Part shown: positions 1 through 10,302 of the stretch, one piece after another | Numbering within the stretch: position 1 is the stretch's first letter | Layout: every line of letters begins with the position of its first letter | Assembly: GCA_937944275.1 (NCBI GenBank) | Contig: CALDZH010000083.1 | Location: 1-37,207, forward strand | DNA: 37,207 nucleotides | From: an uncultured Woeseiaceae bacterium | GTDB taxonomy: Bacteria > Pseudomonadota > Gammaproteobacteria > Steroidobacterales > Woeseiaceae | Direction: 5' to 3' | The notes under the pieces: model-generated | Database searches by the model: none | What the model saw: the letters and a program-made list of their open reading frames with translations, nothing else | Told to the model about the DNA's origin: nothing | Translations under genes and position numbers: made by a program

Positions 1-419
1 TTGCGTCAGGACATGTGGAACGTCGTCGAGGCTCTGCGGCAGGAGGGCGTCACGGTCATCCTGACGACGCACTACATCGAAGAAGCCGAACGACTCGCGG
101 ACCGTGTCGGTGTCATTAACCACGGTGAGATCATCATCGTCGAAGAGAAAGACAAGCTCATGCGCGACCTCGGCAAGAAGCAGCTTATGCTGCATTTGTA
201 CGAGGAACTCGAAGCAATTCCTCCTGAGTTTGAACGCTACGCTTTGGAGTTGAGTGAGGATCGACGCGAGCTTACGTATACGTATGACACAAAGGGCGAG
301 CACACCGGTATTACAGATCTGATCCATGAGCTGCGCGGTGCCGGTATTCGCTTCAATGACCTGAAGACGACACAGAGTTCGCTTGAAGAGATCTTCGTAG
401 ACCTGGTGAACAAGGAACG

Positions 420-423
<4 letters not shown>
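1..423 (+). CDS. ABC transporter ATP-binding protein, C-terminal fragment (5' truncated by window edge)
   Basis: Protein [45 protein letters not shown] contains the H-loop region (TTHYIEEAE) typical of ABC-2 drug/polysaccharide exporter ATPases; it overlaps the permease start by 4 bp. Confidence 0.9.
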
Positions 424-1181
<758 letters not shown>

Positions 1182-1199
1182 GTAGTGATCGCCGCTCAG

Positions 1200-2600
1200 C
1201 TACTCCTGCAGCGTGTATTCGTCGATGACCTTTTCGACCGCCTCTGAACAGACGGCGCAAAAGTCCGTTGTCCGCGTGAACATGATGCAATTTTGCTGGG
1301 ACCGGTAGATTCCCTTGGCCATGTAGCCGCCACCCTCAAATGCGCCGACGATACCGTTCTGGCCGGATTCTTCGAACATTGATTCCACGACATCCTGGTT
1401 GGCCTGGAACAGTGCATTCATTTTGGCCTCGGGAACATTCTCTGTCCGCATGGCCGTGCGCTTCTTCTGGTAAGCCATCGAATGTTCCTCGTACGCGGCT
1501 TTGGGCCAGGATGACGGCAACGGCGTATACGGCGTCGCGAGATGTTTCCACTTGAGGTTTTCGGGGTCGAGCAGCGCCGTAATATTGGGCTCATAAGGCT
1601 CGGTGATCACATCGGGCAGTTCATACGCGATTGAACTTGTGTAGTACTCGTCAGCGAGTCCGGCGAAGTGATGACCGAACTCGTGCACGAACAGGTAGGG
1701 CGCCCAGTCGCTGTTGGCCGCAGCCGTGCTGAACAGCCCGTAGATGCCGCCACCACCGTAGACCTCGGAATTGGTCAGTATCTCGATGAAGTCGTAGGGC
1801 GTCGATGAGGCAATGCGCCGCATCGACTTGTTGTCGAACGTCAGAATGTAACGCTCGGAACGGAATGAATCGTAGGTCGAACCGATCGGCGAGTCACGAA
1901 ATATGCCGGTCGAAGGACGAGAGACGCCAGACTGGGCGGCGGGCGGTGCGATAGCCCAGACGTTGAAATCATCCTTGCGTTCCCTGAACGGGGAAGTGGC
2001 GAAGAGTATCTCGGTCATTTCCCTTGCTTTGGCAATAAACGACTCATGCTCTTCGGCGGTATAGCCATCACCCATAAGTAACAGGTCGACTTTGTTGGCG
2101 GGATCACCACCCTCGTGAATTGCGACAACCTGGTCGGCGTACATTGCCGACTCACGATGTACGAGTACGTCGGCCGGGTCCAGTTCAATGCGCCACACTT
2201 CTTCGAACGCATTGCCGGATCCGCGCTTCTTCATCACCATTTCGAACACGGAGTCCTGCGCTGGAAAGCGAACGGACTCGTGGAATGAACGATTGATCTG
2301 CTTTGACTCGCCCGTGGTCTCCCACTCGCCGTAGATGCTGCTGAAACTACGCGACCATGCGATGGCACCGCTCTCCGGGTCGACAATCTCGAACAGGTAT
2401 TTGCCGCGCGATGTCTTGTCATGAGGCTGTGCCATGTTGCCCGTCCAGGCTAATGGCTCGATCACAACCTGGTCGAGCGAGAACATCTCCGTCTCGTTGT
2501 TGCCGCTATGAAAATAGTCGACGCGCATCGTGCCAGGCGTGGCGGCGTTCGTGCTCGCCCACAGCATCGAAAAGAAAACGGCGAATGCGATCTTTTTCAT
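1200..2600 (-). CDS. Secreted M64-family (IgA peptidase-like) metallopeptidase
   Basis: Signal peptide MKKIAFAVFFSMLWASTNA; VDLLLMGDGYTAEEHESF and HEFGHHFAGLADEYY match the peptidase M64 zinc motif (HExxH...) pattern. Confidence 0.88.
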   Translation of the reverse strand: MKKIAFAVFFSMLWASTNAATPGTMRVDYFHSGNNETEMFSLDQVVIEPLAWTGNMAQPHDKTSRGKYLFEIVDPESGAIAWSRSFSSIYGEWETTGESKQINRSFHESVRFPAQDSVFEMVMKKRGSGNAFEEVWRIELDPADVLVHRESAMYADQVVAIHEGGDPANKVDLLLMGDGYTAEEHESFIAKAREMTEILFATSPFRERKDDFNVWAIAPPAAQSGVSRPSTGIFRDSPIGSTYDSFRSERYILTFDNKSMRRIASSTPYDFIEILTNSEVYGGGGIYGLFSTAAANSDWAPYLFVHEFGHHFAGLADEYYTSSIAYELPDVITEPYEPNITALLDPENLKWKHLATPYTPLPSSWPKAAYEEHSMAYQKKRTAMRTENVPEAKMNALFQANQDVVESMFEESGQNGIVGAFEGGGYMAKGIYRSQQNCIMFTRTTDFCAVCSEAVEKVIDEYTLQE

Positions 2601-2638
2601 GAAACCCTCCGTCCGGGCATATCCTGTATGGTGACGCC

Positions 2639-3925
2639 ATGTTATCGCGTTTTTTCCTGATGCTGACGCTTGTTTTCGCGGGAGAGATTGTCTTCCTTCT
2701 GCCGTTTCACACGACGCGTTTTTTCAGGCCAACCGTGCTTGAAGCCTTCGAGCTCACTAATACGCAACTCGGCGACGTCTTCGCCGTGTACGGCGTGATG
2801 GCGATGATTGCGTACTTTCCTGGCGGTGCGCTGGCCGACAGGTTTTCCGCGCGGTCCTTGTTGACTGTTTCCATGATCGCGACCGCCGCGGGCGGCCTCT
2901 ATATGGCGACTTATCCCGGCCCTGTCGGGATGGCAATTCTTTTCGGGTACTGGGGCATAACGACAATACTGTTGTTCTGGGCGGCGCTGATTCGTGCCAC
3001 GCGCGAGTGGGGCGGGCACGATGAGCAAGGCAGGGCCTTCGGCATCCTGGAGGGTGGCCGCGGCCTGGTGGCCGCGTTACTGGCATCGGGTGGCGTGATC
3101 CTGCTCGTGCTGTTTCTGCCTGAAGACATGGACCAACTCAGCAATGAAGAACGTCGCTCGGCATTTCGTTCCGTGATCTTCTTCTACTCCTCGATCACAC
3201 TCGCCACCGCTGCGCTGACATGGACGGTAATACCGTCCGTTAAACACATCGGCGACTCGGCCAGCCAGTTGTTTCGTAGCTCGATTGCTGTGCTGGCCCG
3301 GCCACTGGTCTGGGCCCAGGCGGCCGTCATTATCTGTGCTTATTGTGGTTACAAGGCGCTGGACAACTATTCCCTGTATGCGGTTCAGGTTCTCGGCATG
3401 AATGAGGCGCAGGGGGCGAAACTTGCTACTTACGTTATCTACCTGCGTCCTATCGCGGCTCTGACGGCGGGCTTACTCGCGGACCGTTGGGCTGCTGGCA
3501 AGATGGTTGGGACCAGTTTCGTAATGTTGGTCGTTTCGTATGGAATTCTTGCTACTTTCATGCCTGACGATTATGGCCTCACGCTTATTTACGCCAACAT
3601 CATCGTCAGCGTCTTTGCCGTCTGCATGCTTCGTGGGGTCTACTTTGCGTTGCTGGAGGAAAACCGCGTTCCGTCCTTCCTGACGGGCGCCGTTGCCGGG
3701 TCCGTTTCCTTCATCGGCTACACTCCCGAGATCTTTTTTGGCCCGGTTACCGGGCGAATTCTTGATGCTAACCCCGGTCCGGTTGGTCACCAGAACTACT
3801 ACTTGTTCCTGGCGGTTGTGGCGGCGCTGGGCGTCGTCGTTGTTGCCTGGCTGCTCTGGTTGCAGCGTGCCAGCTCGACTGAAAAATGGCCGCAAGACCC
3901 CCTTTTGGTCGAGTCCGGGAAATAA
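2639..3925 (+). CDS. MFS transporter
   Basis: 12-TM-like hydrophobic profile; YFPGGALADRFSARSLL resembles the MFS loop 2-3 motif (GxLaDRxGrr). Confidence 0.85.
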   Translation: MLSRFFLMLTLVFAGEIVFLLPFHTTRFFRPTVLEAFELTNTQLGDVFAVYGVMAMIAYFPGGALADRFSARSLLTVSMIATAAGGLYMATYPGPVGMAILFGYWGITTILLFWAALIRATREWGGHDEQGRAFGILEGGRGLVAALLASGGVILLVLFLPEDMDQLSNEERRSAFRSVIFFYSSITLATAALTWTVIPSVKHIGDSASQLFRSSIAVLARPLVWAQAAVIICAYCGYKALDNYSLYAVQVLGMNEAQGAKLATYVIYLRPIAALTAGLLADRWAAGKMVGTSFVMLVVSYGILATFMPDDYGLTLIYANIIVSVFAVCMLRGVYFALLEENRVPSFLTGAVAGSVSFIGYTPEIFFGPVTGRILDANPGPVGHQNYYLFLAVVAALGVVVVAWLLWLQRASSTEKWPQDPLLVESGK

Positions 3926-3953
3926 ATATCCGCGATTCGGGGTCTGGTTTACT

Positions 3954-4391
3954 ATGAACTACGGTGTACCTATCCGAAAGCAACTCCAACGCAATATTGT
4001 TGCGCTGATCAGTCTGGCCGTCGCGGTAACCAGCCTCGGCTATAACACCTGGCGAAACGAAGCGAGTGAATACAATCGCAATCAGCGTCTGATTTCGATT
4101 GAAATATTACGCAACCTTGGCGCTTTGCAGCAGGTCATTTTCCACAATACGTGGGACATGGATACGGTCGACAAAGGTAATCCGCGAACGGGTTGGGTCC
4201 ATGTCCTGGCAGTCAAGGACCTGTCGGCGATTCTGGACGGCAATGTATCCGAGTCTGCCGGTCGCCTGATGACGACGTGGGAAGCAGAGTGGGACAGTCT
4301 TGCACCTGACAGCTCGAGCTACAGTGACGTTATAGACGCACTCGAGTCGGTCAGGCGTGATACGCATGATTTACTTCGAGAACTGGATTAA
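3954..4391 (+). CDS. Hypothetical protein with one N-terminal transmembrane helix
   Basis: ATG at 3954 gives MNYGVPIRKQLQRNIVALISLAVAVTSLGYNTWRNEASEYNRNQRLIS; the ORF-track start at 3693 runs inside the MFS gene and is unlikely. Confidence 0.7.
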   Translation: MNYGVPIRKQLQRNIVALISLAVAVTSLGYNTWRNEASEYNRNQRLISIEILRNLGALQQVIFHNTWDMDTVDKGNPRTGWVHVLAVKDLSAILDGNVSESAGRLMTTWEAEWDSLAPDSSSYSDVIDALESVRRDTHDLLRELD

Positions 4392-4437
4392 AGTATCGCC
4401 TCGTAGAATTACAGACCAGGTTCAATTGGGGATAAAA

Positions 4438-5379
4438 ATGAACAAGATTCTCGTAGCAATTCTTGTGCTCATGCTTGCTGCCTGCCAGCCGGCGCCAGAC
4501 ACCGAAACAACCAAAGCGCCAGAGGCGGCGCCGGAAACCGAGACAGCCGAGATGCCCGAGCCGGCGCCTGAGACTGGAGCGGCAGTTGACGAGGCGAGCA
4601 CCAGACTCGCGGCTGTACTCGACTCGCAGCCTGATGAAATCAAGGCGCGCTACCAATACCGCCATCCGCAGGAAACCCTCGAGTTTTTTGGCGTTGAACC
4701 TGGCATGACGGTTGTCGAGGCTTTGCCCGGTGGTGGCTGGTACACAAAGATTCTCTTGCCCTACCTGGGTTCGGAAGGCCGCTTGATCGGCGCAAACTAC
4801 TCGCTCGGAGTGAGCGCGCTTTACTCAAGTGCGACGGAAGAATCCATGGAAAGAGCGCGCGCATGGATAAGCAAGTTTCCCGTTGATGCGGCGGAATGGG
4901 CAGGCGATGACGGGGCGAGCGTCGACGCGTTTTACTTTGGCTCGATGCCGGACGCGTTCAAAGAAACGGCCGACTTTGTGTTTATTGCGCGAGCACTTCA
5001 CGGCATGGCGCGCTTCGACTCACAGGGCGATTTCGTGAACGAGGCCATGGCCGATGCCTTCGCAGCACTGAAGCCGGGCGGCATTCTAGGCGTGGTGCAA
5101 CATCATGCCAGCGACGATATGTCGGATGAGTTCGCAGACGGCGATCGCGGCTACCTGAAGAAGGGATACGTGATTACGGCGGCGGAACAGGCGGGATTCG
5201 AGTTGGTTGGCGAAAGCGACATCAACGCAAACCCGATGGATCAGCCTGGAGAAGACGATGCTGTCTGGCGTCTTCCGCCCAGCCTGAGTATGAGCAAGGA
5301 AGACCCTGAGCTCGAAGCGAAATACAAGGCAATCGGCGAATCCAATCGCATGACGCTCAAGTTCCGCAAGCCCGAGTAG
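4438..5379 (+). CDS. Predicted lipoprotein with class I SAM-dependent methyltransferase-like domain
   Basis: ATG at 4438; lipobox-like MNKILVAILVLMLAACQPAPD; P/E/T/A-rich linker; ETLEFFGVEPGMTVVEALPGGGWYTKILLPYL resembles methyltransferase motif I. Confidence 0.82.
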   Translation: MNKILVAILVLMLAACQPAPDTETTKAPEAAPETETAEMPEPAPETGAAVDEASTRLAAVLDSQPDEIKARYQYRHPQETLEFFGVEPGMTVVEALPGGGWYTKILLPYLGSEGRLIGANYSLGVSALYSSATEESMERARAWISKFPVDAAEWAGDDGASVDAFYFGSMPDAFKETADFVFIARALHGMARFDSQGDFVNEAMADAFAALKPGGILGVVQHHASDDMSDEFADGDRGYLKKGYVITAAEQAGFELVGESDINANPMDQPGEDDAVWRLPPSLSMSKEDPELEAKYKAIGESNRMTLKFRKPE

Positions 5380-5382
5380 GGC

Positions 5383-7242
5383 CTAGTTCGTAAGGTCCAG
5401 TCCGATCACGACAGGGTCGTGGTCGGAGGCCCGGTAGGGCGTGCTCCCGTCGAACAACGCCGGGTCACGCCCGTACTCGAGGTTGTAATCGAGCAGCGGT
5501 GGTTCGTCGGCATTGATGTGCCATTCGATTGCCTCCACGACCTGCGGCAGCAGGCTCGCAGAGACGACGGCATGATCAAGCGCACCGGATTGAGCGTCGA
5601 ACAGGAACGAGTAGGGGTTTTTTTCGTCGCCGAGCAGGCTCGTTAGTCCGGCATTCTCAAATGCGGCCAGCGGATCTTCCAGCGTATACGCATTCAAGTC
5701 GCCAATAATCAGCACGTCGGTGTCGCCGCTTCCGGTCGGGTCGGTCGCAATCCAGTCTGCCAGCGCGGCGGCGGCACTGGTGCGCGTCAGGTTACAGTTA
5801 CCCTGGCCGTCACCGAGATTCGGGTCCCCGTCGGACTCACAGGATGATCCCTTGGACTTGAGGTGGTTAACGACGATTGTCAATTTGGCAGTCGTTGCAT
5901 CAACGGAGAAGGTTTGCGCCAACGCGGGGCGATTGCGCGCATCATTAAACCGCGAGTCGACGCTGCGATCGAGCAAGGCAAAGTCCCCGCTGGGCGAAAC
6001 AACGGTCTCCCGGTAAATGAATCCTGTTTTGATAGCGTCGTCGTGGATCGTTCCGGTATCGATATAGGCGTAGCTGTGGGAATCGATTCTCGCATTGAGT
6101 GCATCGACGATCGACCCAATGGATTCGTTCGAGTTGTTCTCCAGTTCCATCAGCCCTACGACATCGGCATCGAGCATGGCCAGGGCTGTTACCGTCTTCT
6201 CGAGCTGACGAGCAAGTTCCGTGTTGCTATCCGCGCCACGGCAAGCCGAATCGCCTTGAGGACCGCAGCTGTTCTGGCCCGAGTCGACCGTGGAAAAGTA
6301 GTTCAGGACATTGAAGCTCGCGACCCGAATCGAGCCGCCAACCGACGGTGCGCCCGGTCGCGGATTTACCGATTCGAACGTCGGATCCTCGGTCGGCATG
6401 AGTCGCCACGACTGGTCCCCGTTACCCCCGGAGCCGCGTGAGTAGCGAAGGTTGCCTGTGAGGTCATCCAGGCTGTCGCCGGCACGAATCGAGTAACCGG
6501 CAGTGTTGCCGGCATTCAGATAACGAATGTCTGGCGGATTCTCGGAACGCAGACCATCATCGAGCACGATCAACCGGCTTGCGTTCAGTTCCTTGTGCGC
6601 GTCGTACCCTTCGACGTCCGGCGAATTGTTATTGGTGAACTGGTAAAGTCGGCCACCTTCCGACAATGTCACCGAACCGAATCGTTCGAGATTGCGGAGA
6701 TTCGTGATCGTCAGCGTATCCGTAAACTTGACGAGCATGCCTTCCAGGTGTTCGAGATCTGCAATCAGGTCGCCGTCGCTATTCGTCGTAGCGCCATTTA
6801 TCGGCAGATTGACTGGGAACGGGGCCAGCACGCCGGCTCCCGCCACGCGCACCGAACTCGCGTTGATCTGCGTCTCGCCAAAGTACTCGGTCACCGTTCC
6901 CTTGACCTCGACGACATCGCCGACGTCGATGTTGGTTGCCGGGTTGTTGCCATCGAAAACGAAAATGCCGTCTGAAGTTTGCAAGTCGGAATCGGGTGCC
7001 CCGTCCTGGATGTAAAACCCACCGAGATTGCGTCGCTCATCGGCGTCGTTCTCCTGAAAGTCGCCCGTCACGATCCCACTAACCGTGACAGCCTGTCCTT
7101 CCAATGGGCTGGTACTGCCGGTGCCCTGAATGTCACCGATCCTGGTGGCGCCGGAAGGCGGCGTAGTGGCCTGGCTGCTGCCCCCATCGCCGCCACACGC
7201 GGCGGTCAGTAGTAGACCGGCAAGAACTGTGAGTATTCGCAT
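5383..7242 (-). CDS. ExeM/NucH-type extracellular endonuclease (OB-fold plus endonuclease/exonuclease/phosphatase domain)
   Basis: Lipoprotein-like N-terminus (LLLTAACGGDGG); IRVASFNVLNYFSTVDSG, DADVVGLMELENN, VNHLKSKGSSCE, IIGDLNAYTLEDPL, ASDHDPVVIGLDL are hallmark EEP nuclease motifs. Confidence 0.92.
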   Translation of the reverse strand: MRILTVLAGLLLTAACGGDGGSSQATTPPSGATRIGDIQGTGSTSPLEGQAVTVSGIVTGDFQENDADERRNLGGFYIQDGAPDSDLQTSDGIFVFDGNNPATNIDVGDVVEVKGTVTEYFGETQINASSVRVAGAGVLAPFPVNLPINGATTNSDGDLIADLEHLEGMLVKFTDTLTITNLRNLERFGSVTLSEGGRLYQFTNNNSPDVEGYDAHKELNASRLIVLDDGLRSENPPDIRYLNAGNTAGYSIRAGDSLDDLTGNLRYSRGSGGNGDQSWRLMPTEDPTFESVNPRPGAPSVGGSIRVASFNVLNYFSTVDSGQNSCGPQGDSACRGADSNTELARQLEKTVTALAMLDADVVGLMELENNSNESIGSIVDALNARIDSHSYAYIDTGTIHDDAIKTGFIYRETVVSPSGDFALLDRSVDSRFNDARNRPALAQTFSVDATTAKLTIVVNHLKSKGSSCESDGDPNLGDGQGNCNLTRTSAAAALADWIATDPTGSGDTDVLIIGDLNAYTLEDPLAAFENAGLTSLLGDEKNPYSFLFDAQSGALDHAVVSASLLPQVVEAIEWHINADEPPLLDYNLEYGRDPALFDGSTPYRASDHDPVVIGLDLTN

Positions 7243-7265
7243 GCGCGCATTCTAGCGCATGACAG

Positions 7266-7964
7266 TCAGGACAGATTGAAAAGCAGAAACTCGGATTCAG
7301 ACAGTGCCGTAATGTTCACGCTGTCTTCCTGGCTTATCTGCATGCCGTCGCCGGCACCGACCAATTCGCCATTGATGCGCAGTTCGCCAGACACAACCTG
7401 TATGAAGACACGCCGGTCAGCGACGCCGTCGAGTGTGACCTGCTTACCGCTCTCCAGCAGGCTCGCATACAGATCGACATCCTGGTGAATCGTCACGGAG
7501 TCCTCACGTCCGTCTCGTGAACCGATGAGGCACAGCCGGTTCAGTTTCGCCTCCCGCGGGAATGGCGTCTGCTCGTAGCCGGGTTCGAGTCCGTTCTCCT
7601 CAGGGAATATCCAGATTTGGAGGAGATGCAGTTCTTCGTCCTGTGAGTGATTGAACTCGCTGTGTAATACGCCGGTTCCGGCGGTCATGCGCTGAACATC
7701 GCCTGCCGGAATGACGGTGCCGTTGCCCATGCTGTCCTTATGCTCGATCGCGCCACTGATAACGTACGTGATGATCTCCATGTCATTATGCGGGTGCGTG
7801 CCGAAGCCCTGTCCGGGTGCGATGCGGTCTTCGTTGATGACGCGCAATTTTCCGAAGCGAACCCGGGCAGGATCGTGGTAATCAGCAAATGAAAACGTGT
7901 GCTTCGCCTGCAGCCAGCCGTGGTCTGCGCCACCGCGTGACTCTGATCGAATGATGTCAAACAT
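7266..7964 (-). CDS. Pirin family protein
   Basis: HTFSFADYHDPARVRFGKLRVINEDRIAPGQGFGTHPHNDMEIITYVISGAIEHKDSMGN is the classic pirin cupin signature. Confidence 0.95.
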   Translation of the reverse strand: MFDIIRSESRGGADHGWLQAKHTFSFADYHDPARVRFGKLRVINEDRIAPGQGFGTHPHNDMEIITYVISGAIEHKDSMGNGTVIPAGDVQRMTAGTGVLHSEFNHSQDEELHLLQIWIFPEENGLEPGYEQTPFPREAKLNRLCLIGSRDGREDSVTIHQDVDLYASLLESGKQVTLDGVADRRVFIQVVSGELRINGELVGAGDGMQISQEDSVNITALSESEFLLFNLS

Positions 7965-7981
7965 AACGGGTGCCTCCTGGA

Positions 7982-8605
7982 TTACGCGGCCTTGGGTGCA
8001 AGGTGAATGAGTTCTGCAATATACGCACGCGCGGCATCGAGCGCCTGGCCACCATCACGATCAGCGCCCTGTGCCCCCACGAATTCCACCTCAGTAATGC
8101 CGATAAACGCCAGTGCATGGCGCAGGTAAGGTGTGGCGAAGTCCATTTCGCTGCCCACGGGGACACCACCGGACGGCACGACGACGTACGCCTTTTTGCC
8201 CGTCAACAGTCCCTTGGGACCGGTTTCGGTGTAGCGGAAGGTCAGCCGGGCGCGAGCAACCATGTCAATCCAGGCCTTCAGCACCGCTGGGACTGAAAAA
8301 TTGTAGATCGGGGCACCAATGACCAGCACGTCGGCATCCTGTAATTCCGCGACGAGTTCATCGGAGTACGACAGGGTCTTGCGATGGTGTTCGCTGCGTT
8401 CCTCCTCGGGCGTCGAATTGGCCGTTACCCACTCTTCATCAATGAAGGGGAGGCCTTTGGCGAGATCGCGGCGCTTGACGTCGGCGTTGCCGAAACGATC
8501 TGCGAGCGCGTTGCTCAGGTCAGCCGCCAGTTTTCGGCTGATCGAGCCGTCATAGCGGGCGGCGGCATTTATTTCCAGGATTCTGAGTGCGGGCTTGTCT
8601 GCCAT
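7982..8605 (-). CDS. azoR: FMN-dependent NADH-azoreductase
   Basis: ADVLVIGAPIYNFSVPAVLKAWIDMVARARLTFRYTETGPKGLLTGKKAYVVVPSGG is typical of AzoR flavodoxin-like proteins. Confidence 0.92.
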   Translation of the reverse strand: MADKPALRILEINAAARYDGSISRKLAADLSNALADRFGNADVKRRDLAKGLPFIDEEWVTANSTPEEERSEHHRKTLSYSDELVAELQDADVLVIGAPIYNFSVPAVLKAWIDMVARARLTFRYTETGPKGLLTGKKAYVVVPSGGVPVGSEMDFATPYLRHALAFIGITEVEFVGAQGADRDGGQALDAARAYIAELIHLAPKAA

Positions 8606-8691
8606 GTTTGTATCTCCTTCGGCGCGAGTCGCCGTGTTGGAAACAGTCTGGTTGTTGACAAAGGAGAGATAAAGACTATTCTAGAGATATA

Positions 8692-8714
8692 ATTGTTCGG
8701 TAAAACGCAACAAT
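8692..8714. promoter_or_regulatory. Candidate LysR-type (T-N11-A) operator overlapping the regulator's translation start region
   Basis: ATTGTT (8692-8697) - 11 nt - AACAAT (8709-8714), perfect 6-bp arms, immediately before the ATG at 8715 in the azoR/lysR divergent intergenic region. Confidence 0.5.
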
Positions 8715-9650
8715 ATGGACAAATTTGAGGATTTGCAGGCGTTTGTCGCCGTTGTGGAAGCCGGGACGTTTACGGCCGCCGCCGATCGGCTCAACACAGC
8801 GAAGTCGGCCGTCAGTCGACGTGTCTCGGCGCTCGAGGAGCGGCTGGGTGTCCAGCTATTGCGTCGCACCACTCGCACACTGAACCTGACCGATACCGGG
8901 CAGAGTTTTTACGAACACAGCGCGCGGATCCTGGCCGATCTCGAGGAAGCGGAGTCCGCGGTGCAGCTGGAGCATGGTGAGCTGCGTGGCACGCTGCGTA
9001 TTGCGCTACCCATGTCATTTGGCGTTCGCCACATGTGCAAACCAATCGCTGCGTTTTCGAAGAAGCATCCGAGGATACGTTTCGACCTTGATCTCAATGA
9101 CCGGCGCGTCGATCTGTTGGACGAGGGTGTTGATCTTGCGGTCCGCATCGGCCGCCTGGAAGACTCGTCGCTGATTGCGCGCAAGCTGTTCGACGTTCGC
9201 GGCATTATTTGTGCCGCACCGCAGTACCTCAAGACACACGGTGTGCCATTGACGCCCTACGAGTTACGCGACCATGATTGCCTGGTGTATTCGAACCTGG
9301 CGGACCCTGCGCAGTGGGCCTGGCAGGATGGAGAAGGAAACAGACACTCGGTGGAGGTCAACGAAGTCTTGCGTGCCAGTAGCGGTGACTTCCTCATAAA
9401 TGCTGCCGCCCATGGCCTGGGGATAGTGATGCAACCCACTTTCATCGCGGCGGAGGCGATACGTCGCGGCAACCTGGTTCCCGTGCTCGAAGACTACGAG
9501 TGGCCGCTTGCCACGGCCTATGCAGTCTACCCGCCGACCCGACATCTCTCATACCGCGTCCGAGCCTTCATCGATTTTTTGGTCGAGCGTTTTTCGGAAA
9601 CGCCTCAATGGGATCGTGAATGCGAGACACTCAGTGCGAGGCAGACCTGA
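8715..9650 (+). CDS. LysR family transcriptional regulator
   Basis: N-terminal HTH: LQAFVAVVEAGTFTAAADRLNTAKSAVSRRVSALEERLGVQLLRRTTRTLNLTDTG; divergent from azoR. Confidence 0.95.
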   Translation: MDKFEDLQAFVAVVEAGTFTAAADRLNTAKSAVSRRVSALEERLGVQLLRRTTRTLNLTDTGQSFYEHSARILADLEEAESAVQLEHGELRGTLRIALPMSFGVRHMCKPIAAFSKKHPRIRFDLDLNDRRVDLLDEGVDLAVRIGRLEDSSLIARKLFDVRGIICAAPQYLKTHGVPLTPYELRDHDCLVYSNLADPAQWAWQDGEGNRHSVEVNEVLRASSGDFLINAAAHGLGIVMQPTFIAAEAIRRGNLVPVLEDYEWPLATAYAVYPPTRHLSYRVRAFIDFLVERFSETPQWDRECETLSARQT

Positions 9651-10255
9651 CCTGCGTAGTACAAGGGCAGTCCGATTACATAGGTTGGATAATCGGTTTG
9701 CACAAGCCGCAGTGCAGCGACAGACAGGTCGGAAAGGAAGAACAGCGTCGCGCCAATGATAATCAGTATTGATCCGCCGCGCCCGCGCGTCCCGAATGCA
9801 AAGATGACCATAAGACTGATAACCGCGATGTAGGCGCGGACCGGGATCATCAGATTCGCCGGAGTATGTGGCTCGAGCCAGACGAAAATGGCGATTGCCA
9901 AAGCGGTAACAGGAACCGCGGCAGAGTAGATCCAGACCCGGCCATAACCGTGTCGGATAAAAGCAGAAACATACGCCACGTGGGCGAGCAGGAAAGCGGA
10001 AAGACCAGCGAGGAACGCGAGTTGGGAGCGGCCGGTCAGGAACATGTCGCCAAACCATGAAAAAACGAGGCCAAGTAGAATGAGCCGGCCGTACGTTGAC
10101 GCCATCGCGCCTGATCGGACGGCAAGGGCAATGAAAGCCGTTGACGCTATGAGTTTTGCCGCAACCGCCGGATATCGAAGGTCGCCGAGCAGCAGGCCGA
10201 CCAGGGCCGCGCAGGCTATGGCGACTACCGCAACAAGTGTACGAACCGAGAACAT
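9605..10255 (-). CDS. YhhN family / lysoplasmalogenase-like integral membrane protein
   Basis: Multi-TM protein with LGLVFSWFGDMFLT, characteristic of the YhhN/TMEM86 family. Confidence 0.8.
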   Translation of the reverse strand: MFSVRTLVAVVAIACAALVGLLLGDLRYPAVAAKLIASTAFIALAVRSGAMASTYGRLILLGLVFSWFGDMFLTGRSQLAFLAGLSAFLLAHVAYVSAFIRHGYGRVWIYSAAVPVTALAIAIFVWLEPHTPANLMIPVRAYIAVISLMVIFAFGTRGRGGSILIIIGATLFFLSDLSVAALRLVQTDYPTYVIGLPLYYAGQVCLALSVSHSRSH

Positions 10256-10302
10256 GATGAGAGTATTCTACAGTGCAATACGTATGACAGGCAGGTAGAC
10301 GG

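Noticed and set aside
4501-4600. Repetitive P/E/T/A-coding stretch in the methyltransferase-like lipoprotein
   Set aside because: Best explained as a degenerate low-complexity linker after the lipobox, not a DNA repeat element or CRISPR.
8672-8690. TATTCTAGAGATA near-palindrome in the azoR/lysR intergenic region
   Set aside because: Imperfect symmetry centred on a short CTAG core; the T-N11-A element at 8692-8714 is the better-supported operator candidate.
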